NCBI GenBank assembly: GCA_029817715.1
Contig: JARUPY010000474.1
Span: 372,001 to 436,000 of the forward strand
Length of the DNA stretch: 64,000 nucleotides
Direction of reading: 5' to 3'
Source of the DNA: Melastoma dodecandrum
Taxonomy: Eukaryota; Streptophyta; Magnoliopsida; Myrtales; Melastomataceae
Shown here: positions 48,031-59,789 of the stretch, piece after piece
How positions within the stretch are numbered: the stretch's first letter is position 1
How the letters are laid out: each line of letters opens with the position of its first letter
Position numbers and translations under genes: made by a program
The notes under the pieces: generated by a model
Databases searched by the model: none
What the model was told of the DNA's origin: nothing
The model's input: only the letters and a program-made list of their open reading frames with translations

Positions 48031-51000
48031 ATGGCTGGAGAAGGAAAATCTTCAGGAAATCCTTCTGGAACTCCGTCACGATTGGAGTTCGTCTCAGAGT
48101 CTAGAATGTCTCCTTATGGAATTAGCAAGAGTATAAATGATATTTTAACTCAGCTAACCATTCAGGGAAACACAGAAAATCTTGAGAACCGAAACCGCCT
48201 TGCCCAGGAAGTAGGTTCGATAGTTAACAAGATGTCAGACTCGATTGAGCAAGAAAGAAGTTTAAAAAGGCCTGAAGGCGAGGCGACTTCTGGACTGGAA
48301 AGTACTACAGGAAACCCAGTCGAAAAATTGAAACTGGGAGGAAGAAATTCCAAACAGAATCAATGCAAGAATGTGGATGAAATGTACAGGGAGTCAGTAG
48401 CTCCTTACATTTTAGACTCACAAAAGCGAAATACGAATTTGAACTCTCAAAGTGGAGAGTTGGCGAAGGACCTAAGGAAACCCTTAGGCTTGGCAGAGGA
48501 CATTCCAGTAGACAATCGAACGTTTAATGAATTGGTGACTGCGAAGAGGGAAATTTACAGGCTCGATTATCCTCATAGAACTAAACAAGAGTTTGTTCCA
48601 AGGGATAATGTCTTGAAGCCAATAATTACCCCTAGTGCTTTTCTAGACATTGATTGTGAAAAGCATGTATCTAAAAAGATAGATGAGTGGTTATCACTAA
48701 TTCGAATGACTGCGTCTGCTGGGATGTTATCTCCTGGATCAGTTTACGAATTATGTGTGGCAGCCCTCATGGGAACGGCGCAAAAATACTGGAAATATTT
48801 GGTGGCGCATACAGACATCAAAGAAAAGATAGATCAAGCGCTGACCGTTGATGGTGTATAAGCAATCATCGCTGATGCATTAAAACGGGAGTCCTGTGGT
48901 CTTTCGTTATCCACTGAAACTATGGAAAAAGAGCAATCGTTGACTGCTCTTGTTAAACTACAGATCTGTGATATGTGCTGGTTTGATAGCTACGTGTGTG
49001 AATTCCAGAAGTATTATTACAATCTGGACGTAGTATCTCAACAGTTCATATTGGAAACCTTTTTTGCAAAACTTCCAGAACCTTGGCCGGAAGTTGCGCA
49101 AAAGGCCTATGAATTACTTCTGAGTGAGGAAAAGATTGTCTCTGGACTCGGAGGAAAAATTCAGGCGGTTAAGTACGCGATGAGGAAGGCGTGTACTGAG
49201 CTCCAAGTTAAGGAGGTAGCTAAGAAGGTGCCTTACTTAAACAAGAGCTGTTGTTCTCAGATTGAATATGTACCCGGAAGGTATGGATGTGATACCTCAG
49301 GAGAATCTATGAGAACAAGAAACTTTCCGAAGAAAAGAAAATTTGTTGGATACAACAAAAGGAAAGTTTGGCCAAAGAGAGACCTCCAGAAAAAAACAAA
49401 GAGGAGGTCCTGCTTACAAGCCAAGAGACGGACTAACCTAAAGGATAAAGATAGGATCGAAGCCTTTAAGCGAAAGCATGGCAGAGAACCTAAGTGTCCA
49501 AAAGAAAAGCCGTTGAGCAACTGCAATTGTTGCTGGTTTTGTGGATCAAAAGCCCACAATGCGGATACGTGTCCTCAGAAGAACCAAAGGAGAAAAAGAC
49601 TCCGAATGGTATTTCTAGATGACAGGAGTCGCGAGGAAGAAATCCTGGCTTATGAACCAATAGATGAGCATGATATTTCTGACTTAGATTCGGAAGTAGA
49701 ATCTATCTATGAAGTTGTATCAAATTACGATACAGACTCAGAAGACGATTCTGATCTCTGGAAAATGTATCTGTTCATGATGAGAGCAGAGCAAAATGGA
49801 GATGGTGATGAGATGGTTCCCTTGGAAGCATCGAATCAAGTACTGGAGGAATCCCACCAGTACGAAGATCCATCCCAGTTAGTGCTGGAATGGAGGTTGC
49901 CTAATGTTAACGTGAGAGAGGTCTATAATGTATCAAGATTTAATTTTAGATCTATAATAGACATCTCACAAACAGAAGCAATGGCTCAAGTTACAAGCAC
50001 GGAACTTAAGACTTTGGATATCCCATTACTCAACGTACAACGCATTAGGGAAACCATGCAACGTGCGAGAGGTGTATATAATTATATACACATTGGATTG
50101 ATCCAAGTAGGACTGATTCCGCTATTCCATCTTCCAGCGAATAGTCCTGTGGTAGCAGCTGTAATCGATAAACGATGGCGAGAGTTTAGAGATCAGCTGA
50201 TATCAGGTATACAGGCCAACCTTGCACATGGCCCTGTATGGTTCCAGGTCCATCCAAATTTCATGATGGCCATGAACGATCGTTGTTTGGGAAATTCACT
50301 GACCTTAAGGATTAAATCAATGAATATGGATAGAATGAATTCCCAGGCCAAGTTTTTGGCGTATCACAGTAAAGTAATTTACCGATTGGTAAATACCACT
50401 AGTCCTGGTGTGAGGAACATCTCTAGACTCACTGAGTTGTTCGAGGAAGGTCATAATAACTACCAACAATTTCATAGGCAAGAGGTGAACCCATTGGAAT
50501 TAACCTGGCCAAGAAATTGGGTTATGACTGAGCCTGGTAGTAACTCTAGACCGATTAGTGCGGCTAATATCCGACAAAGAGGTAATGAGATTACTTTAAT
50601 GTTGGGTGAACCGTCTAGAGATAGTTTTAGAGTTGACAGGCATTTGCCTGTGAGGATTCCCATCCTGAGAGAGCCAAGAATTCAAACGCCCTCTGAAGTT
50701 TCTTCTAGAGCTAGTGATGTGGGAGAAGACATAATTGTGTCTCGACCAGCAGAAGCATCTGCTCCACCACTATTAGAAGAAATATCTCGAAGGTCTACAG
50801 ATTCGAGAAGCCCGTCTCAACATACGGGTAGAATCGTAGGATATGGACAGGTGTTACCAGTCTATCAGGATCCGGTAGATCAAACGAGAGAGGAATCAAT
50901 ACGGATGATGAGAGTTACCTATCCGGATAACTCTTTATCCAGTATTCCTGAAGTTTGTAAGGTTATTGAGCAAATAGCCGAACAGAGGTCTATACCAATA

Positions 51001-51468
51001 GACGAAATCTGGAGGATGATAGAACCATCCCTAGAAGTACCTGAGAATATTGGTTTTAGTGTCAGGAAGGAAGACTTGAGCACATTTGTGACTCTAACCT
51101 TCAAGTTTCCTGGATACTATGAGTATTCCTGTGCTAGACTTAATGCTCTACCAGATGAATGGTGGAAACCACTACAGAAACCTATCCATATGGTGAATGT
51201 AGATGGAATGGCGAGAATAATCAGCCATCAGGCCAATAATGTGCCTGTCTTTATTGGTGGACAACAGTTCATCATTAAAGAGATCCTGACCCATCCTTTA
51301 TTAGAGGCAGACATCATAATTGGTAATGCCTTTCTAAAAGGACAAAAGGAAAACTTACCTTTTGTGCAGGATGTCCATCATGTATCCATTGGTGGGGTGA
51401 AAATCAGTATTCTCCAAGAACCTAAATTGAGGTTAAAATTCTGGTTATATCCGGTAAAACGGACATAA
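48031..51468 (+). pseudogene. Endogenous caulimovirid ORF1, first part: coat-type region, movement protein, protease
   Basis: One frame from ATG 48031 to a TAA at 51466-51468, interrupted by an in-frame TAA at 48859-48861. The first 600 codons are gag/coat-like: a lysine-rich basic stretch then the zinc knuckle CWFCGSKAHNADTC (about 49535-49576). An acidic linker follows. About 50065-50280 holds the movement-protein core (YIHIGLIQVGLIP, GPVWFQVHPNF). The last 300 bp include a likely retropepsin end (ADIIIGNAFLKGQ). The coat-type zinc knuckle lies before the movement protein, whereas badnaviruses and petuviruses place the movement protein first. Confidence 0.85.
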
Positions 51469-51531
51469 TACTGTGGTAGTTCACCATTTGAAAGAGCTTT
51501 CAGAGTACGAGCTCAGCATGGTGACATACGG

Positions 51532-52980
51532 TTGGATGAGAACGATTCATGGGGACAAACCCTATTTTCTCTGACGAATACCAGGAATTCTAACAGGTAT
51601 GATGACTTGTTTCCTAAACAAGCGTGTAGGGCAGTAAAGTTCGCAAGGACAAAATGGGATAAGTTCCTGGTAAAACTTGTCGACAATTTTAGTAAAGATC
51701 CATTAAAATTGTGGAGTCGGAATGGCCTAAAGGCTAGATCCCGAAACCATTATAAGAGCCAGAAACATCACGTATACGGCTGAAATGGTTGAGGAGTTTG
51801 ACAAACAAATTCCTGAGTTGCTTGGAAAAGGTCCGATTAGGGACAGTTACAGTCCGTATTCTAGTCCTGCCTCTATGGTAATTATTCATGCCGAGCAGGT
51901 GCGAGGGAAAGCACGAATGGTTATAGACTATCGTCAGCTTAACAAAGCTACAAAAGACGATGGCTATAAGATTCCCACTGCGGGAGATTTAATTGATAGA
52001 GTTAGTTTGAGCCAACCAAAATTCTTCTCAAAATTTGACTTGAAAAGTGGATACTGGCAAGTCAAGATGGAGGAAGAGTCGGTTCCTCTAATTGCCTTCA
52101 ATGCTCCGCAAGGAATGTTTGAATGGCTGGTGATGCCGTTCGGCCTGAAAAATGCTCCAGGCGTGTTTCAGCGCAAAATGGATAATGCTTTCCAGCAAGT
52201 CCGAAAATTTTGTGCGGTCTATATTGACGATGTGCTAGTCTGCAGGCAGACTGAAGACGACCACATGAGGCACCTTGATAAGGTGACTGATGTCTTCCGA
52301 CAGGAGGGCATGATTCTATAGGAAAGGAAGATAGAATGATTTAAGGAGTCAGTTAATTTTCTAGGCATGGAAATTGAGCAAGGAAAGATAAAATTACAAA
52401 GCCATATTGCTGAGAAAATTGTTGAATTTCCTGACAGACTTGAGGATAGAAAACAAGTCCAAAGATTTTGTGGATTTGTTAACTATGCAAGAAAGTTTGT
52501 GAAAGATCGTTCCCAAGATCTAGGTAGGATTTCAAAGAAGACATCTTCTGTAAATCCTTGGTTATGGGAAGATGAGGTTAAAAATCTACCTCAACTCTCT
52601 TTACCATCTGATAAGGATGAGTTAGTCTAGGAAATTGATGCTTCTGGGGTGCTGTCCTTAAAATTAAAGGAAGAAAGCCTGAACCCGTTTGTAAGTATTG
52701 ACCGAGTAGTTTTAAGGGGTACGAACTCCGATACCCGATACATGAAAATGAGGTATTGGCTTTAAAAAATAGAATAAAAGCCTTTTACATCTTTTTGGCA
52801 GCTAAGAAATTTTTAGTGCGCTCTGACTCGATTATGTAAAAGGGTTTATGAGTCTGAACCTCAAAGAGGCTAGACAGACTAGACTTTTGAGGTTGCAGGA
52901 ATGGTTTAGCTATTATAAATTCGATGTTGAGTTTATCTATTCAGACAAAAACATAATAGCTGACTCTCTTTCTAGAGAAC
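51532..52980 (+). pseudogene. Endogenous caulimovirid ORF1, second part: reverse transcriptase and RNase H, frameshifted
   Basis: The RT reads in two pieces: 51532-51783 in the upstream frame, then 51785-52321 shifted by one base, with ARMVIDYRQLNK, FSKFDLKSGYWQVK, MPFGLKNAP and the catalytic YIDDVLV (about 52220-52240). A TAG at 52319 ends this piece and the same frame resumes (ESVNFLGMEIEQG to 52630). RNase H remnants follow in a third frame (52848-53060: LRLQEWFSYYKFDVEF, ADSLSREL). The stops and shifts make it non-functional. Confidence 0.88.
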
Positions 52981-52986
52981 TTGCAG

Positions 52987-53601
52987 ATGGATCCCGCAGC
53001 AAAGAAGAAGATCTGCTGGAGATGCAAGTAGGAGGGACACTCCAAGAAGGTATGTCCTAATCCTATCAAAAGAGAAAGTGAGCATAGTGATGCTGGTTCC
53101 ATTTCTGGAACGAAATCAGCTTTATGCTGGCAGTACAAGCGACCTGGACATAGATCATTCGATTGTCCCAGTAAGTTGAAAACTGCGAATGCCCAGAAGG
53201 GTATGGCTAATCTCAAGGAGAAGGCAGTCACCAACTCCAAGAGAAAGGCGGAAACAGATTTCCAGAAGGAGATGGTTGATCCTAAGAAGAAAGCTCCTGT
53301 TAACTTCAAAGGAAAGACGAAAGATGATTCCCAGAAGGGAATGACGGGTCCTAAGGGAGAAGATAATATCAACTCCAAGGGAAACATGAAGAAAGATCTT
53401 CAAGAGAAGATGGCTGATCCTGAAGAGGTAAGCTCTAAAGGAAAGGCGAAGATGGTTGATCTGATGGAAGAAGCTCAGGCTAATTCCCAAGAGAAAGCCA
53501 GAAAGAAGAAGAAAGTAAAGCAGCTTAAGTCTTCTGGTCCTGAGAAGGACGGTAAGGTTGAAGAACTTTGGTGGTTCCCATTAACCACGGAGCAGTTTTA
53601 A
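52987..53601 (+). pseudogene. Endogenous caulimovirid downstream ORF with two zinc knuckles
   Basis: An ATG at 52987 overlaps the end of the RNase H frame by about 75 bp in another frame. It opens MDPAAKKKICWRCK, a CCHC zinc knuckle, but codon 15 is a TAG (53029). A second knuckle (CWQYKRPGHRSFDC, about 53125-53168) has tyrosine for its second cysteine. The rest is lysine-rich with loosely repeated units (KGMA, DLQEKMADPEE) of about 20 residues. Overlapping start and separate frame suggest a genuine second viral ORF. I do not recognise its function; nucleic-acid binding is a reasonable inference. Confidence 0.7.
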
Positions 53602-53617
53602 TTACTGCCGTAATCAC

Positions 53618-55061
53618 TTGGCTAAAGAGCAGAAAGACTCCATCAACCAAGCTGTGAAATCCTACAAGGCTTCATTAAAAAGCCAGAAGGAACAGAAAGA
53701 GCGAGTGGAGAGCGAGTATGCTGAGGAGGAAGCTAAGTTCAAAGCTTTCATAGGAGAGCCAGTTGGTCGGAAGGAAGAACATCCTGACGACACGGCGGAA
53801 ATGGAGTACGACGAGTATTTCAATTATGAAATACCAACAACACTCGAAGAAGGTAATCCTCAAACTCAGGAGAACCTTGAGGAAGTAATTCCTAAAGGAG
53901 GTTTAGTTGAACCTGGTGAGCAAGCTCACGATGATAGAGGTCATGAAGATCTGAATAGATCTTGGTTTTTTTATTTGGACTCTTTCGAGGATGGATCCCT
54001 ATCTTGGGATGCCACTGTTGTTTGTGGAGGATTTATGAGAGGTATTAAAAATAATTACCAAGCCCAAATTAAGTTTTTCGCAGCAAAGGCGATTGAGTAC
54101 ATCAAAGATCTGGAGGCCAAGTTAATTTACAAGGCTGCAGATGGAGAAGAACTGTCAAAGTCCGTAAGGGAGAGACAGCAGATTCTCACCACGACAATAT
54201 CCATACTACCGTGTGAAGTCAAAGAATATGAGACTTCGAGAGTTGTTGTGGATATGAGAGAATCCTCGCTCGAGGAAAACTCTGTACTTCAACCGTATCT
54301 ACACTGGATATTGGAGGGCCATCCCTGAGGATCAATTCAGGTATGGTGGGAGTTGCTTTACCTTATCTACACGCGGGTTTTGTCGATATTCTGGAGATTG
54401 ATAGATCAGAACCAGAGTAGATAGAACCATTGCCTCACTTGGTAAAGTTCATACTCGGATGCCTTGGCTACGGTTCAGAGTATGCTACGGCATTGATTAC
54501 TAGCACTATGTTGGAGGAAGAAGAGCATGAACAGTTTGGGAAAGTAATACTTCCCAATATGCAAGTATATGACCTCCATCCTAGTGAAAGTAGGCATCTG
54601 ATAGAACCTCAATGACAGGACCTTGATCAGAGGGGTTTATGGCGCAAGTATTACAAAGATAAAACAGTAAGGAAGGCCATAAAGGTGAGTTTTTGAAAGA
54701 TGTGCTGGAGCACGTATTTGCCCGCAAGGAGTTATACTATGTGCTCAGTGACGAGATGATAACTGTCACGATTCTACGTTCTTATCTCAGCTATGCAGAT
54801 GAGCAGGCAGGAGAGGGAGGATGGGACAGAGTTCTGGATCTTCTAGATAGCTTCTGGAAGAGGGAGAACTCTGATTATGTCTCTGGACGGATACCTTCGA
54901 GGTCTGGAGAAAAATCACTGACTACACTGACAAATCCTTGGCACAGTGATTTACACAAGATGAAGAGAGAGCCCAACAAAATTTTGAAGGAGGACTCTAT
55001 GAAGGAACTGGCGAAACATCACACGCTAGAGAGGAAGGAATCTCCTTGGATGAAGCAGTGA
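53618..55061 (+). pseudogene. Endogenous caulimovirid 3' coding region, unrecognised
   Basis: Three consecutive open stretches in different frames (53618-54328, 54430-54615, 54693-55061) probably represent one former ORF continuing the zinc-knuckle protein. The first is acidic with a coiled-coil-like start and contains WFFYLDSFEDGSLSWDA; the last is helical and charged. No known domain was recognised. The product would have exceeded 600 residues if continuous. Confidence 0.55.
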
Positions 55062-55068
55062 TACAGAC

Positions 55069-56090
55069 ATGAGAAAACAATTGTATAAAGATAGACTAGG
55101 CAATTTTTGTAATCTGGTAAGCTTTTGTAAAAGTATATTCTTTTTACTTTTGAGCTGGCAAACAGTGCATAGGCACCGGCTTGTTTGTATATATATTTCA
55201 CAACCCTCTACCATTTTTGGGGGAGGCGATCAGGATAGAGAATTTTTCTCTCACATCTCTCTGAGTCAAAATTCTTTGATCGTTCTCCAAGGATACCTTA
55301 TGAAATCAAGAGTGGTTAGAATTAATCAAAATTGATTAAAACTAACTTAAGGTTAGATTGGCGAATCGAAACCTTGAAGGAAAAGTCTTTATGACTAAAC
55401 CTTGTTTTTGGATGAGGAGTGCCTATACAAGACCCTCAAGGTAAGGGCATTCGGATGACACAGAAGAGCCTCTCCCTCTCGCAGAATTCTCAACATTGAG
55501 AAGTGAGCGTCTCTTGAATTCCAAGAAGTTGCGGAAGCTTGGTGAACCCTCTGAGCTATCCAGTGGATTAAGGTATGATAAGCATCTTAGTTTAAGTTGT
55601 TTATGTCTTTACCCTGAGAGAAGACTTTAATCAAGAGATTAAAGTGGTGCAGTGCACGAGTCATTCTTATGACTGATTGTTCGAATCTTGAATTACTCCA
55701 TTTGGATAACGGGGTGGGCAAGGATTCTACTACTGGTCTTCTCAATACGGTAGTAGATCGTTTGGATATTCTATCAGCATAGATAACTCAGTTATCAACG
55801 CTTATAGAAAGTTATTCTAAGAAATTAGAAGAACTGACTCTAGTCCAGAGTGAATTTAAGGAATACTTCCTTGAAGGTAAATCCAATCACGGATTTACGG
55901 CTAGTTCAAAATACTCAAACGAGTATTTGAGGTTGGTGGAACGCCGACGCCAAAGACAATTGAGAAAAACCTCTTAAGTTCGATTACTGGCATTTCTGAA
56001 GAATATCTAGCATGCTGATATCTAACTCTTCAGGGAGTTAATTTGCATCGCTTATCTTCAGTTTTTGTAATTGGTATCAGAGCCGCTTAA
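55069..56090 (+). promoter_or_regulatory. Endogenous caulimovirid promoter, leader and tRNA-Met primer site
   Basis: A TATA box (tatatatat, 55188-55196) follows the last ORF. A leader of about 850 bp with small ORFs leads to tggtatcagagcc (56072-56084), the initiator tRNA-Met site that marks the start of caulimovirid genomes. The layout (promoter, leader, primer site, then first ORF on the circular genome) fits a copy linearised a little past the primer site. Confidence 0.8.
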
Positions 56091-56299
56091 GTAAAGTTTC
56101 ATAAATTAGTCTTGAAGGATTAATTTTGGGTTAATTTCTAGATTAAGAAAAGGTTAGGAGAAACTGCCGTAAAACGGTAATTTTGAAACTCGCGGCCGTA
56201 AAAGATAAATTTGTTTTGGGGACCACCATAAAAAGGAACATTTATCTGAAGAGGTCTACCTCACCCCATTTTTCTGCTATTATACAGTCATAGAACATC

Positions 56300-57480
56300 A
56301 TGCCAAATGATTAGAAAATTCAAGAAAAACGGTTCACAATCCTTGGAGTGCAAATTTATATAAATTAATTCAATATGTTAATTATATAAAATAATTAATT
56401 AATTAATTATAAAAATTAATCACGATAATTAATTATATAAAATAATTGCATGAAATAAATATATAAAACGCTTACATGAATTATGTATATTGTGTCAGCT
56501 TTTAAGATCTCCAAGTTGGTTATGGAATAAGAACTTAGCACCGTTGATTCTCAAAAATTTAAAACTTAGATCCCTTTTATTCGATAACGTATCCTAATAT
56601 TAGACCTATGGTACTCATTTCGACTAGTTCCATATAATACCTGCCTGTGCTCACCCTAACAACCAAACTTGTCCCAGTAATATTTAGCTTAATTGGAGAT
56701 GTGGCGTTAGAATTCATCTCCACTCCCACTCCCACCTCGACTTTTTCATCATGCATCAACCACATAATCAACCAATTCACTAACAACCACAAGTAGACTT
56801 CACATCCTCTTCCACTGTCACCACGCTTTCCCAACTCTCCTCCACCTAGTTAGTATGGTTTTGATGATGCCATACAGAAGGTAAGCTTTTATTGTATAGA
56901 ATGTAAGCTTATATTACAAAAGAACAATCTATATGTCAATACGAATTATGTCACCTAATTAACTACCATGAATTATATAATTAGTCGATTAATTAAATAT
57001 ATTCTTTGGTGCGTAAATCAGTTTAAAATCATTTTATTAACAATTTATTTCCATGTGAGTTGATATATTCTATTTAAGAAAACAAATCACTTCAAATATG
57101 GAAAGCAAAATGTGCAAGGTTATGCGGATTAACTTGGGATTATACAACGGTCAATTAATATTTTCACTTGCACTCAAACGCGGCTAGATTTATTATGAAT
57201 CATGACAATGGACGAGTCATCCGAATATGAACACATCCCTCATGTGTCTGTATATAAAAGGTCTGCCAACTTATGGAAAATAAAATTTCCATGTACAGAA
57301 GCTTAAAGGAGCACGTCCATTAGATCCATCTGCAATCTTTTGGGGATCACGAACACAATCATGACCATATGACCTGATTGATCGTCCTCAATTGATACGG
57401 AGTATATCTTAAAATGAGAAAACGATATATATCGCTTACAATTTGTTTCCTTGTTTTCAAAATCTTCCGGCGACATCTTT
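56300..57480. other. AT-rich spacer with a dispersed repeat
   Basis: 56350-56470 is nearly pure A/T with repeated taattaatta words. About 56930-57075 is the reverse complement of 15500-15640. The minus-strand frame 56577-56834 has no known domain. Confidence 0.6.
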
Positions 57481-57559
57481 TTCTTGTAGACATAATTTTT
57501 ATAGTTCTATAAGATGGGATTTTGTGTTAGTTGGTTTAAGCAAGTGATTATGCGAGCGT

Positions 57560-58400
57560 ATTGTAGAGAGAGACACTAAGAGATTTGTGAGCTTTTTGTT
57601 TTTTCTTGAAGGGTTAAGCATTCGGTTGTAGAATGCTGGTGTCTCGGGTGTAAGCTGTGTTGTACGTGAGTGAGGCTATAAAGGACTTGACTACGCTGTG
57701 ACGTGATAGATATGCATCGGGCTCAGGAAGGAGTCGAGTCGTATACGTGTCAGGACAGTGGGTAAGAGAAGAGCTGCGTTTTGGGGAACACAAAGAGGTA
57801 CTGACATTAGTTGTTTTGTATGGTTTGCTTGTGTGTGCAGAAAGCTAGTGTCTAGAAATGTAAGTTGTTTCAGGAATGAGTGAGGTCACAAAAGGCTTTG
57901 TTGCACCATGTCGTGGCAGACTTGCATTAGACTTAGTTATATGTCGAGGTGTATACATACGAGGGCAGCGAGTAGGAGAAGGGCCTCGTCTGGAAAGAAC
58001 ACGGTGTTGCACGATATTGGTGGTTCAGTAGAAGATATGGTACCTGTTACAGGTTTGGGAGAAGCCCCGGGGGTATTGTCTGCTCTTGGTGAAGAGCCAT
58101 GTATTAAGAAAGCCTTTATGAGGAGTCAAACAGGTTATGGAGTAACCGGAGGGAAATTCAAACCTAGGGCAGGGGTGTTGTCTTCTTGTGTAAGGTTCGC
58201 TACGTACATGCATGGAGCACGAGTTAAACCCAAGGCTTCTAGAGCTGCCACGAGCCACAGGGTTACTCGATGTCTTCAATGCAGAACCTCAATTAGAGAG
58301 GTTCTAGTGTTAGTCATAAGGCTTTTGTGCACAACCCATCGAGTTACCGATTATAGAAAAGTTGAAGGGCTATCTACATCATCTTCTGCATAAGTGTTCT
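57560..58400. repeat. Internally duplicated, unassigned repetitive region
   Basis: Two blocks, about 57625-57790 and about 57845-58005, share an ordered set of words (gctggtgtct/gctagtgtct, gtgagtgaggc, gcatcgg/gcattag, gagtcgtatacgtg/gaggtgtatacat, agtgggtaagagaagag/agcgagtaggagaag). Identity is roughly 65 percent. The ORF 57908-58393 in the second block has no known domain. It may be an LTR or leader of an old retroelement. Confidence 0.55.
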
Positions 58401-59430
58401 TATACTTTATGTAAGTATTACATTCGTGGAGAAGACTTTGGGCTATCTACATTACCTTCTACAAGAGTGTCTTTATAGCTACTGACAGTCTTGTATATAT
58501 TATAAGTGTTTTATAGTGAATCTCATCCTAAAGGATGAAAAGTGGACGTAGACTATTGTCGAATTCACTATAAAACCTTATGTGTCTCAGTTACTTTTTG
58601 TACCAACGGTTCTCTAACTGATCGTTCAGCATAATCCTTTAATGAAAAAGCAAATCAATAGACACAATGCTTCATTTGGATAAAGACTCTAAGGTCATGT
58701 TACCAAACATCTATCAGCTACAGAAATCTTTAATATTCTAGAGTTGATTCCATCGATTGAGCATTAATTGATCATCGCTTGGTAGTGCAGAAACCTACAA
58801 GGATCTAGATGAACCTTCTACCACAACAAGTGCCTTTCAAGACTTAGAGTAGATTTCGTTGATTGCGCCTTGGCTGGTTAAATCCGTAGGGACATGATAA
58901 TAGAAGTTTTATTGTTCTGTATCAATCTTCTGTTGATACTTAGGGTTCTATGCTATACAGAAACATGACCTTTCGTTGTTGGGCTTATTAGTTTTAGATA
59001 GTCCAAAATTAAGCACTAATTCACCTCTTCTCTTAATACCATTATTACACCAAGATTCCCCCTCCTCGATTGCTCCTTCTACTGTACACGCCCACCCCAA
59101 GGCATCCTTGAAAGCTTCGCATTCAGCCAAGACGAAGTCAACCTAGAATTAGGCCTAGGGTCGGCCTAATGCATATGTAGAGATCTAAGTTGCATCGGCC
59201 TGAACCTGCCTTCGAGCGATTTTTCACGTTCTAGTTATCTGGGGTCCCATTAGCCCATGAATCTTCCACCTGTGATCAGTCCGAGAAGGAAAGAATGACG
59301 ACAGATCTGTCTGGCATAATGCTTGACTCCCTCCTTGACGTTGAGATCTCACGACTGACATGAGGGGGTTCGAGCCGGACATTCATGTGAAATAGAAAAA
59401 GTGGAAGAACATATGGAAAAAAGGCTTCTT
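58400..59430. other. Unassigned spacer
   Basis: Contains an inverted pair (ttttatagtgaatctc at 58510 and gaattcactataaaac at 58561) that could form a 70-bp hairpin. A minus-strand frame (59130-58948) vaguely resembles a plant RNase-H-like segment (AECEAFKDALGWA). No firm gene. Confidence 0.45.
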
Positions 59431-59789
59431 GTCTGTAGACATCAAATTTTTGTATACTATAATCATGGGGCTTTGTATAAAGTTTAGTGGGTGTTACCCA
59501 AATTTTATGGTTTATAAATGGGCTATAAATTAAACCCATAAAGAAATTAAAATGGGTCCAATCTCAAGTCCACAAAGATATTTGGGTCACCATCCATAAC
59601 CGTTATTTTTCGAAGATCGAATCAGAGGAATCACGTGCTTTTCTTGTGACTAGAGACAGAGCCCGCTACATATTTTTATACGACAATTTGTACGCTGATA
59701 TTTCTTCGCGAGATTTTAGTGTTCACAAATTTCTGGCATGCCCAGTGGGACAATCTCTGCCTCTCATCTCTTTACTTCGAGAAATTCAC

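Larger units (their letters stand above)
47990..56300 (+). mobile_element. Endogenous pararetrovirus (Caulimoviridae), one genome-length copy, defective
   Basis: In order: coat/nucleocapsid-type region with a CCHC zinc knuckle, a 30K-type movement protein, aspartic protease, reverse transcriptase, RNase H, a second zinc-knuckle ORF, further acidic coding sequence, a TATA box, a long leader and a tRNA-Met primer site. No LTRs, no integrase and a length of about 8.2 kb all fit a caulimovirid. The frame is broken by at least four in-frame stops and about three frameshifts, so no functional virus can come from this copy as it stands. The genus is uncertain; the overall plan recalls florendoviruses, which are common in angiosperm genomes. 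Confidence 0.9.

Noticed and set aside
58948..59130. Possible RNase-H-like fragment on the minus strand (AECEAFKDALGWA)
   Set aside because: Only one short motif matches; nothing on either side supports a LINE or RNase H gene.
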